Shown: positions 20,139 to 30,179, counted from the stretch's first letter. The stretch: DNA of 64,000 nt from Peteryoungia algae (GCF_030369675.1 NZ_CP128477.1:3490501-3554500), one strand, 5' to 3'. Program-made: numbers and translations. The notes: generated from the sequence alone by a model not told the origin.

Positions 20139-20669
20139 ATGCCTGCCGCCAAGCCTGATATTCGCCTGCTCTCCGAAGCCGACGCGCTCGCCGTCCTGAA
20201 CGACCTTTGCGAGGCCCTGTCCGACTGTGTGGACGACGGGGCTTCCCTTGGCTTCATGTCACCCTTCACGCCCACGGATGGCAAAGCCTTCTGGGAAGGG
20301 GTCGCAGACCGCGTCGGGCGCGGCGAGGTGCTCCTCTACGGCGCCTTTATCGGGGACCGCCTCGTCGGCACGGTCCAGATCGGATTTGCCTCGAAACCCA
20401 ACCAGCCCCACCGCGCCGATCTGATGAAGTTGCTTGTGCATCGTGATGCTCGTGGGCTCGGTCTGTCCAGGATGCTGATGGCCGCAGCGGAGGCCGGTGC
20501 GGCCCGGGCGGGTCTGTCCTTGCTGGTCCTCGATACGGCTGCGGGCGAATTGGCCGAAACACTTTACGAGAAACTCGGCTGGCAGCGCTCCGGCATCATT
20601 CCGAACTATGCGCTCTTCCCCGACGGACGCTTTTGCGACACGGTGATTTTCTGGAAGGCCCTCTCCTGA
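20139..20669 (+). CDS. GNAT family N-acetyltransferase
   Basis: 176 residues. The strand LVGTVQIGF, then LMKLLVHRDARGLGLSRMLM is the acetyl-CoA motif, and LYEKLGWQRSGIIPNYALFPDG is typical of acetyltransferases acting on antibiotics or amino compounds. Probably in one operon with the upstream XRE-cupin regulator. Substrate unknown. Confidence 0.88.
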   Translation: MPAAKPDIRLLSEADALAVLNDLCEALSDCVDDGASLGFMSPFTPTDGKAFWEGVADRVGRGEVLLYGAFIGDRLVGTVQIGFASKPNQPHRADLMKLLVHRDARGLGLSRMLMAAAEAGAARAGLSLLVLDTAAGELAETLYEKLGWQRSGIIPNYALFPDGRFCDTVIFWKALS

Positions 20670-20790
20670 TGGGCGCAGCGCAAGCTGTTGAAACTCACCC
20701 AAAAAACGTCAGCGCCAAGCCCTTTCCATAGGCATGGTCTTCTGCTTATCGTCCGCCGGAATTCAGATAATCAGGGGAACGTGGAACAAG

Positions 20791-21159
20791 ATGGTTGCAA
20801 CGAACAGTTTGAAATGGATCGCCCTGGGATTGGCCATGGCCGTGGCCTCGCCGGCTCTTGCCGCCGACGTCACCTTCGTGATGCGCAACGACCACCCGAA
20901 TGCCGTCGAGCTCGAGCTTTACAGCCAGGACCGGAACCACATCTGGCCGGGCGACAACCAAGTTTACTATCTGGATGACGGCGAGACCAAGCAGATCCCG
21001 CTTTCCTGCGAAGAAGGCGAGTCGATCTGCTATGGAGCCTGGATCTCGGGCGACAAGCAGACCTATTGGGGCGTGGGGCCTGAAAATGCCGAGACATGCG
21101 AAGACTGCTGCTACACCTGCAGCAGTGGCGAGACAGAACAGATCAACCTGACCGAGTAG
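20791..21159 (+). CDS. Secreted cysteine-rich protein of unknown function
   Basis: 122 residues with a signal peptide (MVATNSLKWIALGLAMAVASPALAA). The mature part begins DVTFVMRNDHPNAVELELYSQDRNHIWPG, a beta-sandwich-like strand pattern, and ends with a cluster ETCEDCCYTCSSGE; with two more cysteines upstream it has six in all, suggesting disulphides in the periplasm. Start at 20791 chosen for the signal peptide. Followed by a strong hairpin terminator, so monocistronic. Family not recognised. Confidence 0.65.
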   Translation: MVATNSLKWIALGLAMAVASPALAADVTFVMRNDHPNAVELELYSQDRNHIWPGDNQVYYLDDGETKQIPLSCEEGESICYGAWISGDKQTYWGVGPENAETCEDCCYTCSSGETEQINLTE

Positions 21160-21185
21160 AATCAATTCGGCGGGGGCCGAGGGGC

Positions 21186-21231
21186 GGGGGCAATTTTTTT
21201 GGTCGAATGACCAGGAAAAATTGCCCCCTTT
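21186..21231 (+). terminator. Long intrinsic hairpin
   Basis: A perfect 13-base stem GGGGGCAATTTTT/AAAAATTGCCCCC encloses an inner GGTC/GACC stem and is followed by TTT. It ends the cysteine-rich protein transcript. Confidence 0.8.
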
Positions 21232-21298
21232 GCACTTGTGGCCGAGGCTCCGACAAGGCAGATTTTCCTTCAAAATGACCAGAGGGAAATCAATAGGC

Positions 21299-22327
21299 AT
21301 GCGGGTATTCTATTCCGAAAAGCACAAGCTGCGCGACGCCAAGACCGAGCTGCATGGCGGTTTGCTGGTCAAGCCGTTCGAGGGACCCTTCCGCGCTGAA
21401 TGGGTGCTGGCGGGCGTGAAGGACGCGGGCTTCACCGATGTGCGCGCACCGGCCGAGCACGGGCTGGACACGGCGCTCAAGCTGCACGATGCAGGCTATC
21501 TCGAATTTCTGCGCACCTGCTGGGATCGCTGGCAGGCGCATGGTTTCGAGGGCGAGGCAATCGCGACCTCCTTCCCCTGCCGACGCAGCCAGACGGGCCG
21601 CGTGCCGAAGAACATCGACGGCGCTGTGGGCTACTACACCAATTCGGCCGAAACCTCGATTTCCAAGGGCACCTATGAGGCAGCGATCGCCTCGATGGAT
21701 GTTGCCTTGTCGGGCGCCGACTGGCTGAACGAGGGCAGCCGCTTCGCCTTCTCGCTCTGCCGCCCGCCGGGCCACCATGCCGGTATCGACCTCTTCGGCG
21801 GCTACTGCTTCATCAACAACGCCGCCGTCGCCGCACAGCGCCTCCTGGATCATGGCGCCAAAAATGTCGCGATCCTCGACGTCGATTTCCACCATGGCAA
21901 TGGCACGCAGGACATTACCTATCGCCGTGGCGACATCTTCTTCGCCTCGCTGCATGGCGAGCCGGAAGATGCCTTCCCCTTCTTCCTCGGTTACGCCGAC
22001 GAGACCGGCGAGGGCGAGGGCGAAGGCCTGAACGCCAACTATCCCATGCCCTCGGGCACGCCCTTCGAGATCTGGTCGGCAGCCCTCGAAGACAGCCTGA
22101 AGAAGATCAAGGCCTATGGGGCGGAAGCAATCGTCCTCTCGCTGGGCGTCGACACATTCGAAAAGGACCCGATCAGCTTTTTCAAGCTGACGAGCCCCGA
22201 TTACATCCGCATGGGCGCGTTGATTGCGGCAAGCGGCGTGCCGGTGCTGACGGTCATGGAAGGCGGCTACGGCGTGCCCGAAATCGGGCTCAACGTCGCC
22301 AATGTGCTCAAGGGTCTCGAGGGCTGA
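21299..22327 (+). CDS. Histone-deacetylase-family protein (acetylpolyamine amidohydrolase-like)
   Basis: 342-residue zinc amidohydrolase. Active-site pair RPPGHHAG (H159, H160), zinc ligands in LDVDFHHGNG (D196, H198), and a later aspartate in LGVDTFEKDP. The bacterial relatives remove acetyl groups from polyamines. AGAGGGA lies upstream of the ATG at 21299; ATG 21275 is a possible longer start. Single gene between two hairpins. Confidence 0.9.
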   Translation: MRVFYSEKHKLRDAKTELHGGLLVKPFEGPFRAEWVLAGVKDAGFTDVRAPAEHGLDTALKLHDAGYLEFLRTCWDRWQAHGFEGEAIATSFPCRRSQTGRVPKNIDGAVGYYTNSAETSISKGTYEAAIASMDVALSGADWLNEGSRFAFSLCRPPGHHAGIDLFGGYCFINNAAVAAQRLLDHGAKNVAILDVDFHHGNGTQDITYRRGDIFFASLHGEPEDAFPFFLGYADETGEGEGEGLNANYPMPSGTPFEIWSAALEDSLKKIKAYGAEAIVLSLGVDTFEKDPISFFKLTSPDYIRMGALIAASGVPVLTVMEGGYGVPEIGLNVANVLKGLEG

Positions 22328-22349
22328 ACGCTCCTCCTTGGCGTTCGCA

Positions 22350-22380
22350 TGGAGGCCCCGCCATGCAGCAGGGGCCTCCA
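22350..22380. terminator. Hairpin between convergent genes
   Basis: Perfect 10-base stem TGGAGGCCCC/GGGGCCTCCA with an 11-base loop between the amidohydrolase and methyltransferase stop codons; no long T run, so strength is uncertain. Confidence 0.55.
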
Positions 22381-22386
22381 GCTGCT

Positions 22387-23241
22387 TCAGGGCCTGGTGA
22401 CGATGACTTCCAGATAGTCGCTCGGCACCACCATTGTGCCGTCGGTTGCCCGGTTGAAGCGGCCGATCAGCGCCAGGAGATCCTGGCTGAGAGCCGCCTG
22501 GCCCTCGTCTGGCAGCGCCGTAAACGCCTTGTGTACCGGCCCGTACCAGGTCCGGAAAACCTCCAGCCAATGATCAGGTGAACGATAGCGGAAGGTGAAG
22601 ACCTTCCGTTGTGTGGCGACGGTGCCGGCGGATGAGAACAGCGCATTCAGCCGGGCCTCTGTCCCCCACGAGGCCGGCGAAAGCGCGCCGGGCGGTGGCG
22701 GCAGATGCTGACCCATCGTACGGAACAGCTGGCCAATGAAGCCATCCGGCGTCCAGTTGGCCATGCCGATGCGGCCAGCCGGACGACAGACCCTGAGCAA
22801 TTCCTCGGCGGCTTGATCCTGGTTCGGCGTGAACATCACGCCGAAGGTGGACAGGACCACGTCGAAGGCGTCGGTCTCGAACGGCAGGGCCTCGGCATCG
22901 GCCGTCTGAAAAGCGACCGTCAGGCCGTCCGCTTCTGCCCGCGCCCGGCCGCGCTCCAGAAGTGCCGGAACATAGTCGGTTGAGGTGACCACCGCCCAGC
23001 GGCGGGCGGCAGCAAGCGTGGCATTGCCGTTGCCGGCGGCGACGTCGAGCACGCGCTCGCCGGCCCGCAGGTCGAGTGCTTCGCATAGCGTCTCACCGAC
23101 GATCTGCAAGGTCGTGCCGACAACGGCGTAGTCACCCGATGCCCAGGCACCCTGCTGGCGGGCCTTCAGCGCGACCAGATCGGGCAGGGGAAACGAGGCG
23201 ACGGGTGCGGGACTGGCGGCGGTCATTGCAGCATTTTTCAT
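22387..23241 (-). CDS. Class I SAM-dependent methyltransferase
   Basis: 284 residues of the UbiE/Methyltransf_11 type. SAM motif RVLDVAAGNGNATLAAARR near residue 64, then AFQTADAEALPFETDAFDVVLSTFGVMF, and LLRVCRPAGRIGMANW as motif III. Strong GGAGAG before the ATG. It lies directly downstream of an HxlR-type regulator on the same strand with a CTGTA-N10-TACAG palindrome between. Substrate unknown. Confidence 0.88.
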   Translation of the reverse strand: MKNAAMTAASPAPVASFPLPDLVALKARQQGAWASGDYAVVGTTLQIVGETLCEALDLRAGERVLDVAAGNGNATLAAARRWAVVTSTDYVPALLERGRARAEADGLTVAFQTADAEALPFETDAFDVVLSTFGVMFTPNQDQAAEELLRVCRPAGRIGMANWTPDGFIGQLFRTMGQHLPPPPGALSPASWGTEARLNALFSSAGTVATQRKVFTFRYRSPDHWLEVFRTWYGPVHKAFTALPDEGQAALSQDLLALIGRFNRATDGTMVVPSDYLEVIVTRP

Positions 23242-23306
23242 GGTCTCTCTCCTTCTGGTGGAGTGAGAAGTGTCGCGGCAGGATCCATGCGGGGCCAGTG
23301 TAGGAA

Positions 23307-23326
23307 CTGTAGTGCGGCCGGTACAG
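23307..23326 (-). promoter_or_regulatory. Candidate HxlR operator upstream of the methyltransferase
   Basis: CTGTA-N10-TACAG inverted repeat, 66 bases before the methyltransferase start. A related TACA-N5-TGTA sits at 24077-24089, upstream of the HxlR-type gene itself. Confidence 0.3.
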
Positions 23327-23337
23327 AAAATGGACTG

Positions 23338-24027
23338 TCAGAGCGGTGCCGTGGCAAAGGAGCTGCGCACCATCCACGCGCCGATGGTGGCGGCCATCGC
23401 GGGATCGCCGACCAGGGTAATCCTGTTGCTGGCGATTTCGGCGCGAAGGCTGGAAAGCCCGATCCAGGCAGACGTGAGCGCCTTCAGATCGGCTGTCACG
23501 AAGAGATCGACGTCATGCCCGGGATCGGTGGAGCAGAGGTCTACGGGTTTGCCCGGCTTGCATAGGAGCCAGTAGCTCTGCTCGTCGCGTGGCAGTTCCG
23601 GGTAGATGAAGCAGATGACGCTGCGACGCGAGGCCGGCAGAGAGGCGGGATTGATCTTCCGGCGCATGTTCCACATCAGGAGGCGCGCATCGAGTTTCTC
23701 AAGTGTGACGTCCGCATCGATATTGCGGTGCGCCCATTGGCCGAGCGCCCGGACGATCGGCTCCAGCTCGTCGGCGATTGCGGTGGTTCGATAATTGATC
23801 TCGCCCGAGGTGGGATGCTGGGCGCGCAGGACGAGGCCGCGGTCCTCCATCTCTCTGAGCCGCTTCGACATCAGGGTCGGCGACATGCCGGGCACGCCGC
23901 GACGGATCTCGTTGAAGCGGGTGGAGCCGGACCACATTTCCGAGAGCAGCAGCAGCGTCCAGCGCGGCTCCAGCACCTCGCAGGCCTTGGCCACCGGGCA
24001 GAACTGATTGTAGCCGTCGCTCACCAT
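23338..24027 (-). CDS. HxlR-type regulator with C-terminal SCP2-like domain
   Basis: 229 residues. N-terminal winged helix FCPVAKACEVLEPRWTLLLLSEM with GMSPTLMSKRLREMEDRGLV is HxlR-like; the last 120 residues (INPASLPASRR...SAWIGLSSLRAEIASNRITLVGDPAMAATIGAWM) resemble the SCP2/sterol-carrier fold often fused to it. GGAGG immediately upstream of 24027 fixes the start. Likely regulates the downstream methyltransferase. Confidence 0.8.
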   Translation of the reverse strand: MVSDGYNQFCPVAKACEVLEPRWTLLLLSEMWSGSTRFNEIRRGVPGMSPTLMSKRLREMEDRGLVLRAQHPTSGEINYRTTAIADELEPIVRALGQWAHRNIDADVTLEKLDARLLMWNMRRKINPASLPASRRSVICFIYPELPRDEQSYWLLCKPGKPVDLCSTDPGHDVDLFVTADLKALTSAWIGLSSLRAEIASNRITLVGDPAMAATIGAWMVRSSFATAPL

Positions 24028-24150
24028 CCCGGCCTCCAGGCGGCCATCATGCGCCCCGCAGCCCATGGCCGTCCAGTACAGATAGTGTAGCAAACGAAAA
24101 CGCCCCGACCGGGGGCGGGGCGTTCGTTGCATCACGTTTGGATGAAGGCC

Positions 24151-25296
<1,146 letters not shown>

Positions 25297-25405
25297 CTAG
25301 TCTCGCGGGCGAGGGAGTGCAAGGGCAAAAGCTCACTAAGTTGTCCGGCAACCCGACCAAATATGCGCTTTGTTTCGTCAGATCATTGTTCCACGCAAGG
25401 AACCG

Positions 25406-25876
25406 TCAGCTTGCGCCCTGCAAGCGCGGATCGTCCTGTGCCGGATTGTAGAAGAGAGACAGGACGAGGCTTTTGGCAATCCGCTCCGCACTCGCCATGA
25501 ACCAGCCATGGGCTTGCGCGGACGCGTCGATCTGGGTGAGCGTGTCGGAGAAGAGCTGCAGCCACTGAAGGAAGAGCCCTTCGGTTATGCCATTCACCCC
25601 GTGATGCGCCATGACGGGCTTGCCGCCATAGGCGCCGGTCTTGAAGGCGACGGAGCTCCAGAAGGCCTTCATCTTCACCATGTGTTCGGGCCAGCGCCCG
25701 GCAAGGCGACCCTCGAAGACCGGCCCGAGATCCGCATGGCGGCGGATGTTGCCGTAAAAGGTCTCCACCAGGCGCTCGATGAAGGCTGCATCCACGCCCA
25801 TGGCCGCCATGTCCGCTTCGGCACGGGCGGTAATCTCGGCGCGATGGGCGGCACGGCCCGTGAGATCCGTGGTCAT
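25406..25876 (-). CDS. Group III truncated haemoglobin
   Basis: 156 residues. ERLVETFYGNIRRHADLGPVF and WSSVAFKTGAYGGKPVMAHHGV carry the haem-pocket pattern of trHb3, with the proximal histidine in HHGV/H region and the E-helix tyrosine-type FYGNI segment. Cytosolic oxygen or nitric-oxide binding protein. Divergent from mbfA with 131 bases between, sharing a region that holds an Irr-type iron box. A longer GTG-type start at 25945 would overlap that promoter region and is less likely. Confidence 0.87.
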   Translation of the reverse strand: MTTDLTGRAAHRAEITARAEADMAAMGVDAAFIERLVETFYGNIRRHADLGPVFEGRLAGRWPEHMVKMKAFWSSVAFKTGAYGGKPVMAHHGVNGITEGLFLQWLQLFSDTLTQIDASAQAHGWFMASAERIAKSLVLSLFYNPAQDDPRLQGAS

Positions 25877-25946
25877 GCTGTCTCTCGTTCTCGGTGACTG
25901 TCGCAAGGTTGATGCGCTTGCCGAAGGAGATGGTCCATTCGGCATC

Positions 25947-25975
25947 TTGATTCAAGCAGAAATCTGCCCTAAGTT
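25947..25975 (+). promoter_or_regulatory. Putative mbfA promoter
   Basis: TTGATT (25947-25952), 17-base spacer, TAAGTT (25970-25975). The -10 box overlaps the first bases of the iron control element, fitting repression by Irr. Confidence 0.45.
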
Positions 25976-25990
25976 TAGAACAATTCTAAA
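25974..25990. promoter_or_regulatory. Irr iron control element (ICE)
   Basis: TTTAGAA-CAA-TTCTAAA, a perfect 7+3+7 palindrome identical in form to the ICE motif bound by the haem/iron regulator Irr in rhizobia. It ends 17 bases before the mbfA ATG, matching the reported control of mbfA by Irr in Agrobacterium and Bradyrhizobium. Confidence 0.85.
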
Positions 25991-26007
25991 ACAGGCGTTT
26001 GAATCTC

Positions 26008-26991
26008 ATGTTCAGTCTCTCCCTCAAGGGCGGCAAGCGGCCCTTCGATCAACTTTCCGAACAGGAAATCCTGGCACTCGCCATTTCCTCAGAGGAGGAT
26101 GATGCGCGGATCTACCTCGCTTATGCCGATCAGTTGCGCGCCCAGTATCCGCAATCCGCCAAGGTCTTCGAAGACATGGCGGAGGTCGAGCACACCCATC
26201 GCAACATGCTGATCGAGATGCATCGCGATCGTTTCGGCGAGCGCATTCCCTTGATCAGGCGGGAGCACGTGCAGGGCTTTTATGACCGTAAGCCCGACTG
26301 GCTGCGCCAGAACCAGACGCTCGATCAAATCCGTGACGAAACGATGCGAATGGAGGAGGGGGCCTACCGTTTTTATCACGAGGCCGCCCAGCACACCTCC
26401 GACGCCGGCATCCGCAAGCTTCTTGGCGATCTCGCCATGGCCGAACAGGGCCATGAGGAGATCGCGACCATGCTCGGCGACCGGCATCTGCCGGAAGATG
26501 TGCGCGAGACGGAAGACGAGACGAAGAAGCGCCAGTTCATCCTCACCTATGTCCAGCCGGGCCTTGCCGGCCTGATGGATGGTTCAGTCTCGACACTCGC
26601 GCCGATCTTCGCGGCGGCCTTCGCCACCGGCGACACCTGGTCCACCTTCCTGATCGGTCTCTCGGCCTCCGTCGGCGCCGGCATTTCCATGGGCTTTACC
26701 GAAGCTGCCCATGACGACGGCAAGCTCTCCGGTCGTGGCTCGCCGCTGAAGCGTGGCCTTGCTTCGGGGATCATGACGGCGCTTGGCGGTCTCGGCCATG
26801 CGCTGCCTTATCTGATCCCGCATTTCTGGACCGCGACGATCACCGCGATCATCGTCGTCTTCTTCGAACTCTGGGCGATCGCCTTCATCCAGAACCGCTA
26901 TATGGAAACGCCCTTCTGGCGCGCGGCCATGCAGGTGGTGCTCGGCGGCTCGCTGGTGCTGGCCGCCGGCGTTCTGATCGGGCAGGGATAA
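26008..26991 (+). CDS. mbfA: Membrane-bound ferritin MbfA (ferritin-like + VIT1/CCC1)
   Basis: 327 residues. Residues about 15-150 are a ferritin-like (erythrin-vacuolar) domain with metal-binding Glu/His patterns SSEEDDARIY, AEVEHTHRNM and AEQGHEEIA. From about 165 the VIT1/CCC1 membrane part follows with LMDGSVSTLAPIFAAAF and GASVGAGISMGFTEA-like helices, about five membrane segments. It exports iron and protects from iron and peroxide stress. ATG 26008 preferred over TTG 25999. Controlled by the Irr box upstream. Confidence 0.95.
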   Translation: MFSLSLKGGKRPFDQLSEQEILALAISSEEDDARIYLAYADQLRAQYPQSAKVFEDMAEVEHTHRNMLIEMHRDRFGERIPLIRREHVQGFYDRKPDWLRQNQTLDQIRDETMRMEEGAYRFYHEAAQHTSDAGIRKLLGDLAMAEQGHEEIATMLGDRHLPEDVRETEDETKKRQFILTYVQPGLAGLMDGSVSTLAPIFAAAFATGDTWSTFLIGLSASVGAGISMGFTEAAHDDGKLSGRGSPLKRGLASGIMTALGGLGHALPYLIPHFWTATITAIIVVFFELWAIAFIQNRYMETPFWRAAMQVVLGGSLVLAAGVLIGQG

Positions 26992-27018
26992 CGAGGGCAC
27001 TGCCACGAGCGGTCGGCG

Positions 27019-27417
27019 TCAGGCCATGGTCTTCAGCTGCCGAGGCATTTCCGCCGTCTGATACATCGAGAGGGTATGCCCGTCCGGGTCGGCAAATTCC
27101 GCCGACCAGCCGCCCGGCGAATGGCTGACGGGTGTCACGATCGTGACACCCTGTTCGGCAAGCCCTTCGACCATGTCATCGATGCCGCCTTCTTCGAGAT
27201 CGAAGACAATGATCGGGGAGTTGCCCGGTTTGCTTTCGGCCTGGAAGAACAGGAGGTCGATACCGTTGGCCGTCGAGGCGATCAGCCAGTCGGGTTCACC
27301 CGGCTCGTTTTGCATGCGCTGCAGGGGCAGTCCGAGCGCCTCGCCATAAAAGCGGGCAGTCCGTTCGATATCGGTGACGAAATAGCAGATGTTGTTGAGC
27401 TTCTTGGTTTTCAGCAT
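27019..27417 (-). CDS. VOC family (glyoxalase/bleomycin resistance fold) protein
   Basis: 132 residues: LNNICYFVTDIERTARFYGEALGLPL and WSAEFADPDGHTLSMYQ are the two halves of a vicinal-oxygen-chelate domain, with candidate metal ligands in the terminal ADPDGH segment. 31 bases after the sigma-factor gene on the same strand, so probably co-transcribed. Substrate unknown. Confidence 0.87.
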   Translation of the reverse strand: MLKTKKLNNICYFVTDIERTARFYGEALGLPLQRMQNEPGEPDWLIASTANGIDLLFFQAESKPGNSPIIVFDLEEGGIDDMVEGLAEQGVTIVTPVSHSPGGWSAEFADPDGHTLSMYQTAEMPRQLKTMA

Positions 27418-27448
27418 GGAGAACTCCAGTGTTGGAACGCGAACGCCT

Positions 27449-28069
27449 TCATGTTGCCGCAGGCCGCAACTTCGTGAGGTCGAGACCAAAACAAATGAGA
27501 TGACCGTCCGGATCATGGGTTGCGAGCCGGGCGCCGAGCCGCAGCACCAGCGGCCGCAGCGACCGCCGGATCGAGCCGAAGGCCAGCTGCCCGGAGAGGC
27601 GCTCGGAGGCGGAACCCGAAAGCCCGGCGACGCGCAGCCGCTTGCGGATCTCGCAGATGCGCTGCCGGAGCGTAACCTCGTTCACCGAGAGCAGATGCCG
27701 GATCTCGACGTGGGTCTGGCCATTGACGGCAAGCAGAAATGTCGTTCGAAGCGCAGGCGGCAGAAACTGCGCATGACGAGTGAGCTCCTGTGGCAGGGTC
27801 GGATCGCTCGCAATCGGCTGCTCGAATATGAAGGCACTTTCCCGCTGCCGCCGACGCATGGCCGACCGCGCTAGGAACGCGCTGCGATGACGCAGAACGC
27901 CACGGATCCAGCGCATGTTTTCCGGCAGTGAAAGATCCGCCCGACCGGCAGAAAGTGCTGCGACGAGCGCGTCCTGAAGCAGGTCTTCTGCCTCTTCAAC
28001 CCGTCGGCTATGCCGTCTTGCCTCCTTGAGAAGCTGTCTGATCTGTCCGCTCTGCACCGGGTCCCTCAT
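27449..28069 (-). CDS. ECF-type sigma-70 family factor
   Basis: 206 residues. Region 2 is visible in VEEAEDLLQDALVAALSAG...MRWIRGVLRHRSAFLARSAMRRRQRE, and region 4 in LPPALRTTFLLAVNGQTHVEIRHLLSVNEVTLRQRICEIRKRL. The C-terminal 50 residues are Arg/Leu-rich and not typical of the core domains. Start MRDPVQSG at 28069 (ATG). It could direct the downstream VOC gene and the divergent MFS gene; no anti-sigma gene is adjacent. Confidence 0.8.
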   Translation of the reverse strand: MRDPVQSGQIRQLLKEARRHSRRVEEAEDLLQDALVAALSAGRADLSLPENMRWIRGVLRHRSAFLARSAMRRRQRESAFIFEQPIASDPTLPQELTRHAQFLPPALRTTFLLAVNGQTHVEIRHLLSVNEVTLRQRICEIRKRLRVAGLSGSASERLSGQLAFGSIRRSLRPLVLRLGARLATHDPDGHLICFGLDLTKLRPAAT

Positions 28070-28193
28070 TCGGCCGGATGGTGGCAGATAGCGCTGAAGC
28101 CGACAAGCGCGCGACATTTGGATTGGCGATCTCGGACGATTGCGCCAGGATGACAGTCACACGTCTGCAATCATCCGTCGTTATGGCGCATCC

Positions 28194-29363
28194 ATGAAAG
28201 CCTCTCCCGCGACCATTGGTCTGGGCGTCACCATGACCATCGGTTACGGTACGCTCTACTATTCTTTCTCCGTACTCGCTCCCGAAATCGCCCGCGAATT
28301 CGGCTGGGGCCAGAGTTTCGTCTTTGGTGTCTTTTCCTTCGGCCTGCTCGCGGGAGCGATCGCCGCGCCGATCCTCGGGCGCCTGGTCGATCGCTTCGGT
28401 GCGCGGCTGGTTCTCTGTCTTGGCTCGGTCACGGCCTCTGTGGCGCTCGCCCTGTTTGCGGTGATGCAGAATGCCTGGCAGTTTGCGGTGATCACCCTGG
28501 TGGCAGAATTCATCGCACTCGCCGTGCAATATGATGCGGGGTTCGCGGCCCTTGCCCAGACCCATGGCCGGGAAGCCCGAGCCCACATTACCCTTGTGAC
28601 CCTGATCGCGGGCTTTGCCTCGACAGTCTACTGGCCGCTGCTGCAATGGCTGCTAACCTGGATGGATTGGCGCGATGTCTATCTCGTCCTCGCCGCCATG
28701 AACCTTCTGATCGCCCTGCCGATCCATTGCGCCTTGCCGCGAGCGAGGGGCGCCGCAGAGCCGGTCTCCCGCCTCGGGGAACCGAGCGCAGAGGTGAACC
28801 CTGACGGAGAGCGGAAACGCCGGATGGTGCTGATGGCGACGGCCTTCGCGGCGGGTGGCTTCGTTGTATCAGCGGTCGGCGCCACGCTTCTCGTCCTGAT
28901 GCGCGACCTCGGTTATGCGACCACGTTGGCGACGCTTGCCGGCAGCCTCATCGGGCCGAGCCAGGTAACGGCGCGACTGATCGAGTATTCCAGGCGCAAC
29001 CTCTTCGCGCCTCCCATGACGGCGACGATCGCGGCTCTTGCCTTGGCACTCGGCCTCTTCGTGCTGGCGGGTGCGCTCATTCAGCCCTTCGCGGCTTTCG
29101 CCATTGCCTTCGCGGTGTTTTACGGTGCGGGCCAGGGTCTGACGTCGATCGTGCGGGGCGTGCTGCCGCTGCATTACTTCGGGGCGGCCGGATATGGCCG
29201 GACCATGGGCACGCTCGCATCGACGCGCATCGTTGCGTCGGCAATCGCGCCGGTCTCGGTGATATGGCTGAACGAAACGGTGGGGCCATCGGCAGCGCTT
29301 GGCGCACTGGCTGGCATGGCCTGTCTGGCGGTTCTGGCGACACTCGCGCTGACGCGACGGTGA
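28194..29363 (+). CDS. MFS transporter
   Basis: 389 residues with about 12 membrane segments. The loop 2-3 motif GRLVDRFGARL and the opening TIGLGVTMTIGYGTLYYSFSVLAPEIAREFGW mark the major facilitator superfamily, of the group that exports small metabolites or drugs. Divergent from the sigma-factor gene. Substrate unknown. Confidence 0.9.
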   Translation: MKASPATIGLGVTMTIGYGTLYYSFSVLAPEIAREFGWGQSFVFGVFSFGLLAGAIAAPILGRLVDRFGARLVLCLGSVTASVALALFAVMQNAWQFAVITLVAEFIALAVQYDAGFAALAQTHGREARAHITLVTLIAGFASTVYWPLLQWLLTWMDWRDVYLVLAAMNLLIALPIHCALPRARGAAEPVSRLGEPSAEVNPDGERKRRMVLMATAFAAGGFVVSAVGATLLVLMRDLGYATTLATLAGSLIGPSQVTARLIEYSRRNLFAPPMTATIAALALALGLFVLAGALIQPFAAFAIAFAVFYGAGQGLTSIVRGVLPLHYFGAAGYGRTMGTLASTRIVASAIAPVSVIWLNETVGPSAALGALAGMACLAVLATLALTRR

Positions 29364-29387
29364 AGAGAGCCCCGATCCCCGACCCGA

Positions 29388-30005
29388 TTACTGCAATGCG
29401 CCGACCAGCACGTCGGCCGTGCCGTTCTCGATGGTCACCCAGCGGCCGCTGTCGGTGTTCGACTGACGCTTGAGGAAGGCGTAGCGCGTCTCGGTCCAGA
29501 GCTTCACGTCGTCGTTGAGATTGTCGAGCACGAAGTCACCCGACTGGGTGCGGACCGTGAGGACTGCATGGCCTTCGCCATCGGGCTTGCGGACGACGGT
29601 GATCAGCAGATCTGCGGCCGAAAATCCGGCTGCCATCAGCTTCTTGCGCTTGAGCAGCACGAAATCTTCGCAGTCGCCGAGATCGACGGGATAAGCCCAG
29701 ACCTCTTCGCGCCCGTAGATTTCCTCGTCGGTCATCGGGATGATGGCGTGATTGACACTGGCATTGATGTCGCGAACCAGGCTCCAGCCGTGATCGGTCA
29801 CCTTGGGAGGGGTCGAGGGACGGTTGCGAACGGCGCATTCCTGCGGAAGGGCCTTGCAGAATTCGTAGTGGCCGATCGGTTGGGAAGTCACGCTGCCGGT
29901 GATCATCGATCGCAGCGACTGCGGTGCCGAAAAGCCCGCATGGGCAGGTGCAAGAACCGCAACTGCGATGATGAGCGCCTTGATGGCGTGCGAGCCGTTC
30001 GTCAT
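29388..30005 (-). CDS. Transglutaminase-like cysteine peptidase (BTLCP), exported
   Basis: 205 residues with a signal peptide (AIKALIIAVAVLAPAHAG). Catalytic Cys in LGDCEDFVLLKR, His in GEGHAVLTVR, Asp in FVLDNLND, the pattern of the bacterial transglutaminase-like cysteine proteinase family, which in some bacteria (LapG) cleaves surface adhesins. AGGGGACG precedes the ATG at 30005. No LapD-like partner is adjacent, so an adhesin role is only possible. Confidence 0.88.
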   Translation of the reverse strand: MTNGSHAIKALIIAVAVLAPAHAGFSAPQSLRSMITGSVTSQPIGHYEFCKALPQECAVRNRPSTPPKVTDHGWSLVRDINASVNHAIIPMTDEEIYGREEVWAYPVDLGDCEDFVLLKRKKLMAAGFSAADLLITVVRKPDGEGHAVLTVRTQSGDFVLDNLNDDVKLWTETRYAFLKRQSNTDSGRWVTIENGTADVLVGALQ

Positions 30006-30179
30006 GAACACGTCCCCTGTATCCTTAACAAAAGGTTAAGATTGCAGGGCGACGTAAGTCAACGGCGCCGATGGTCTCCACCGGCGCAATTCATCCACTA
30101 TGGTTAAAATGCGACAGTTCGAACGTTCAAAGACACGTTCTGTTCCCGATCAGCGGGAGATATCGTATTTCGACGCTAT

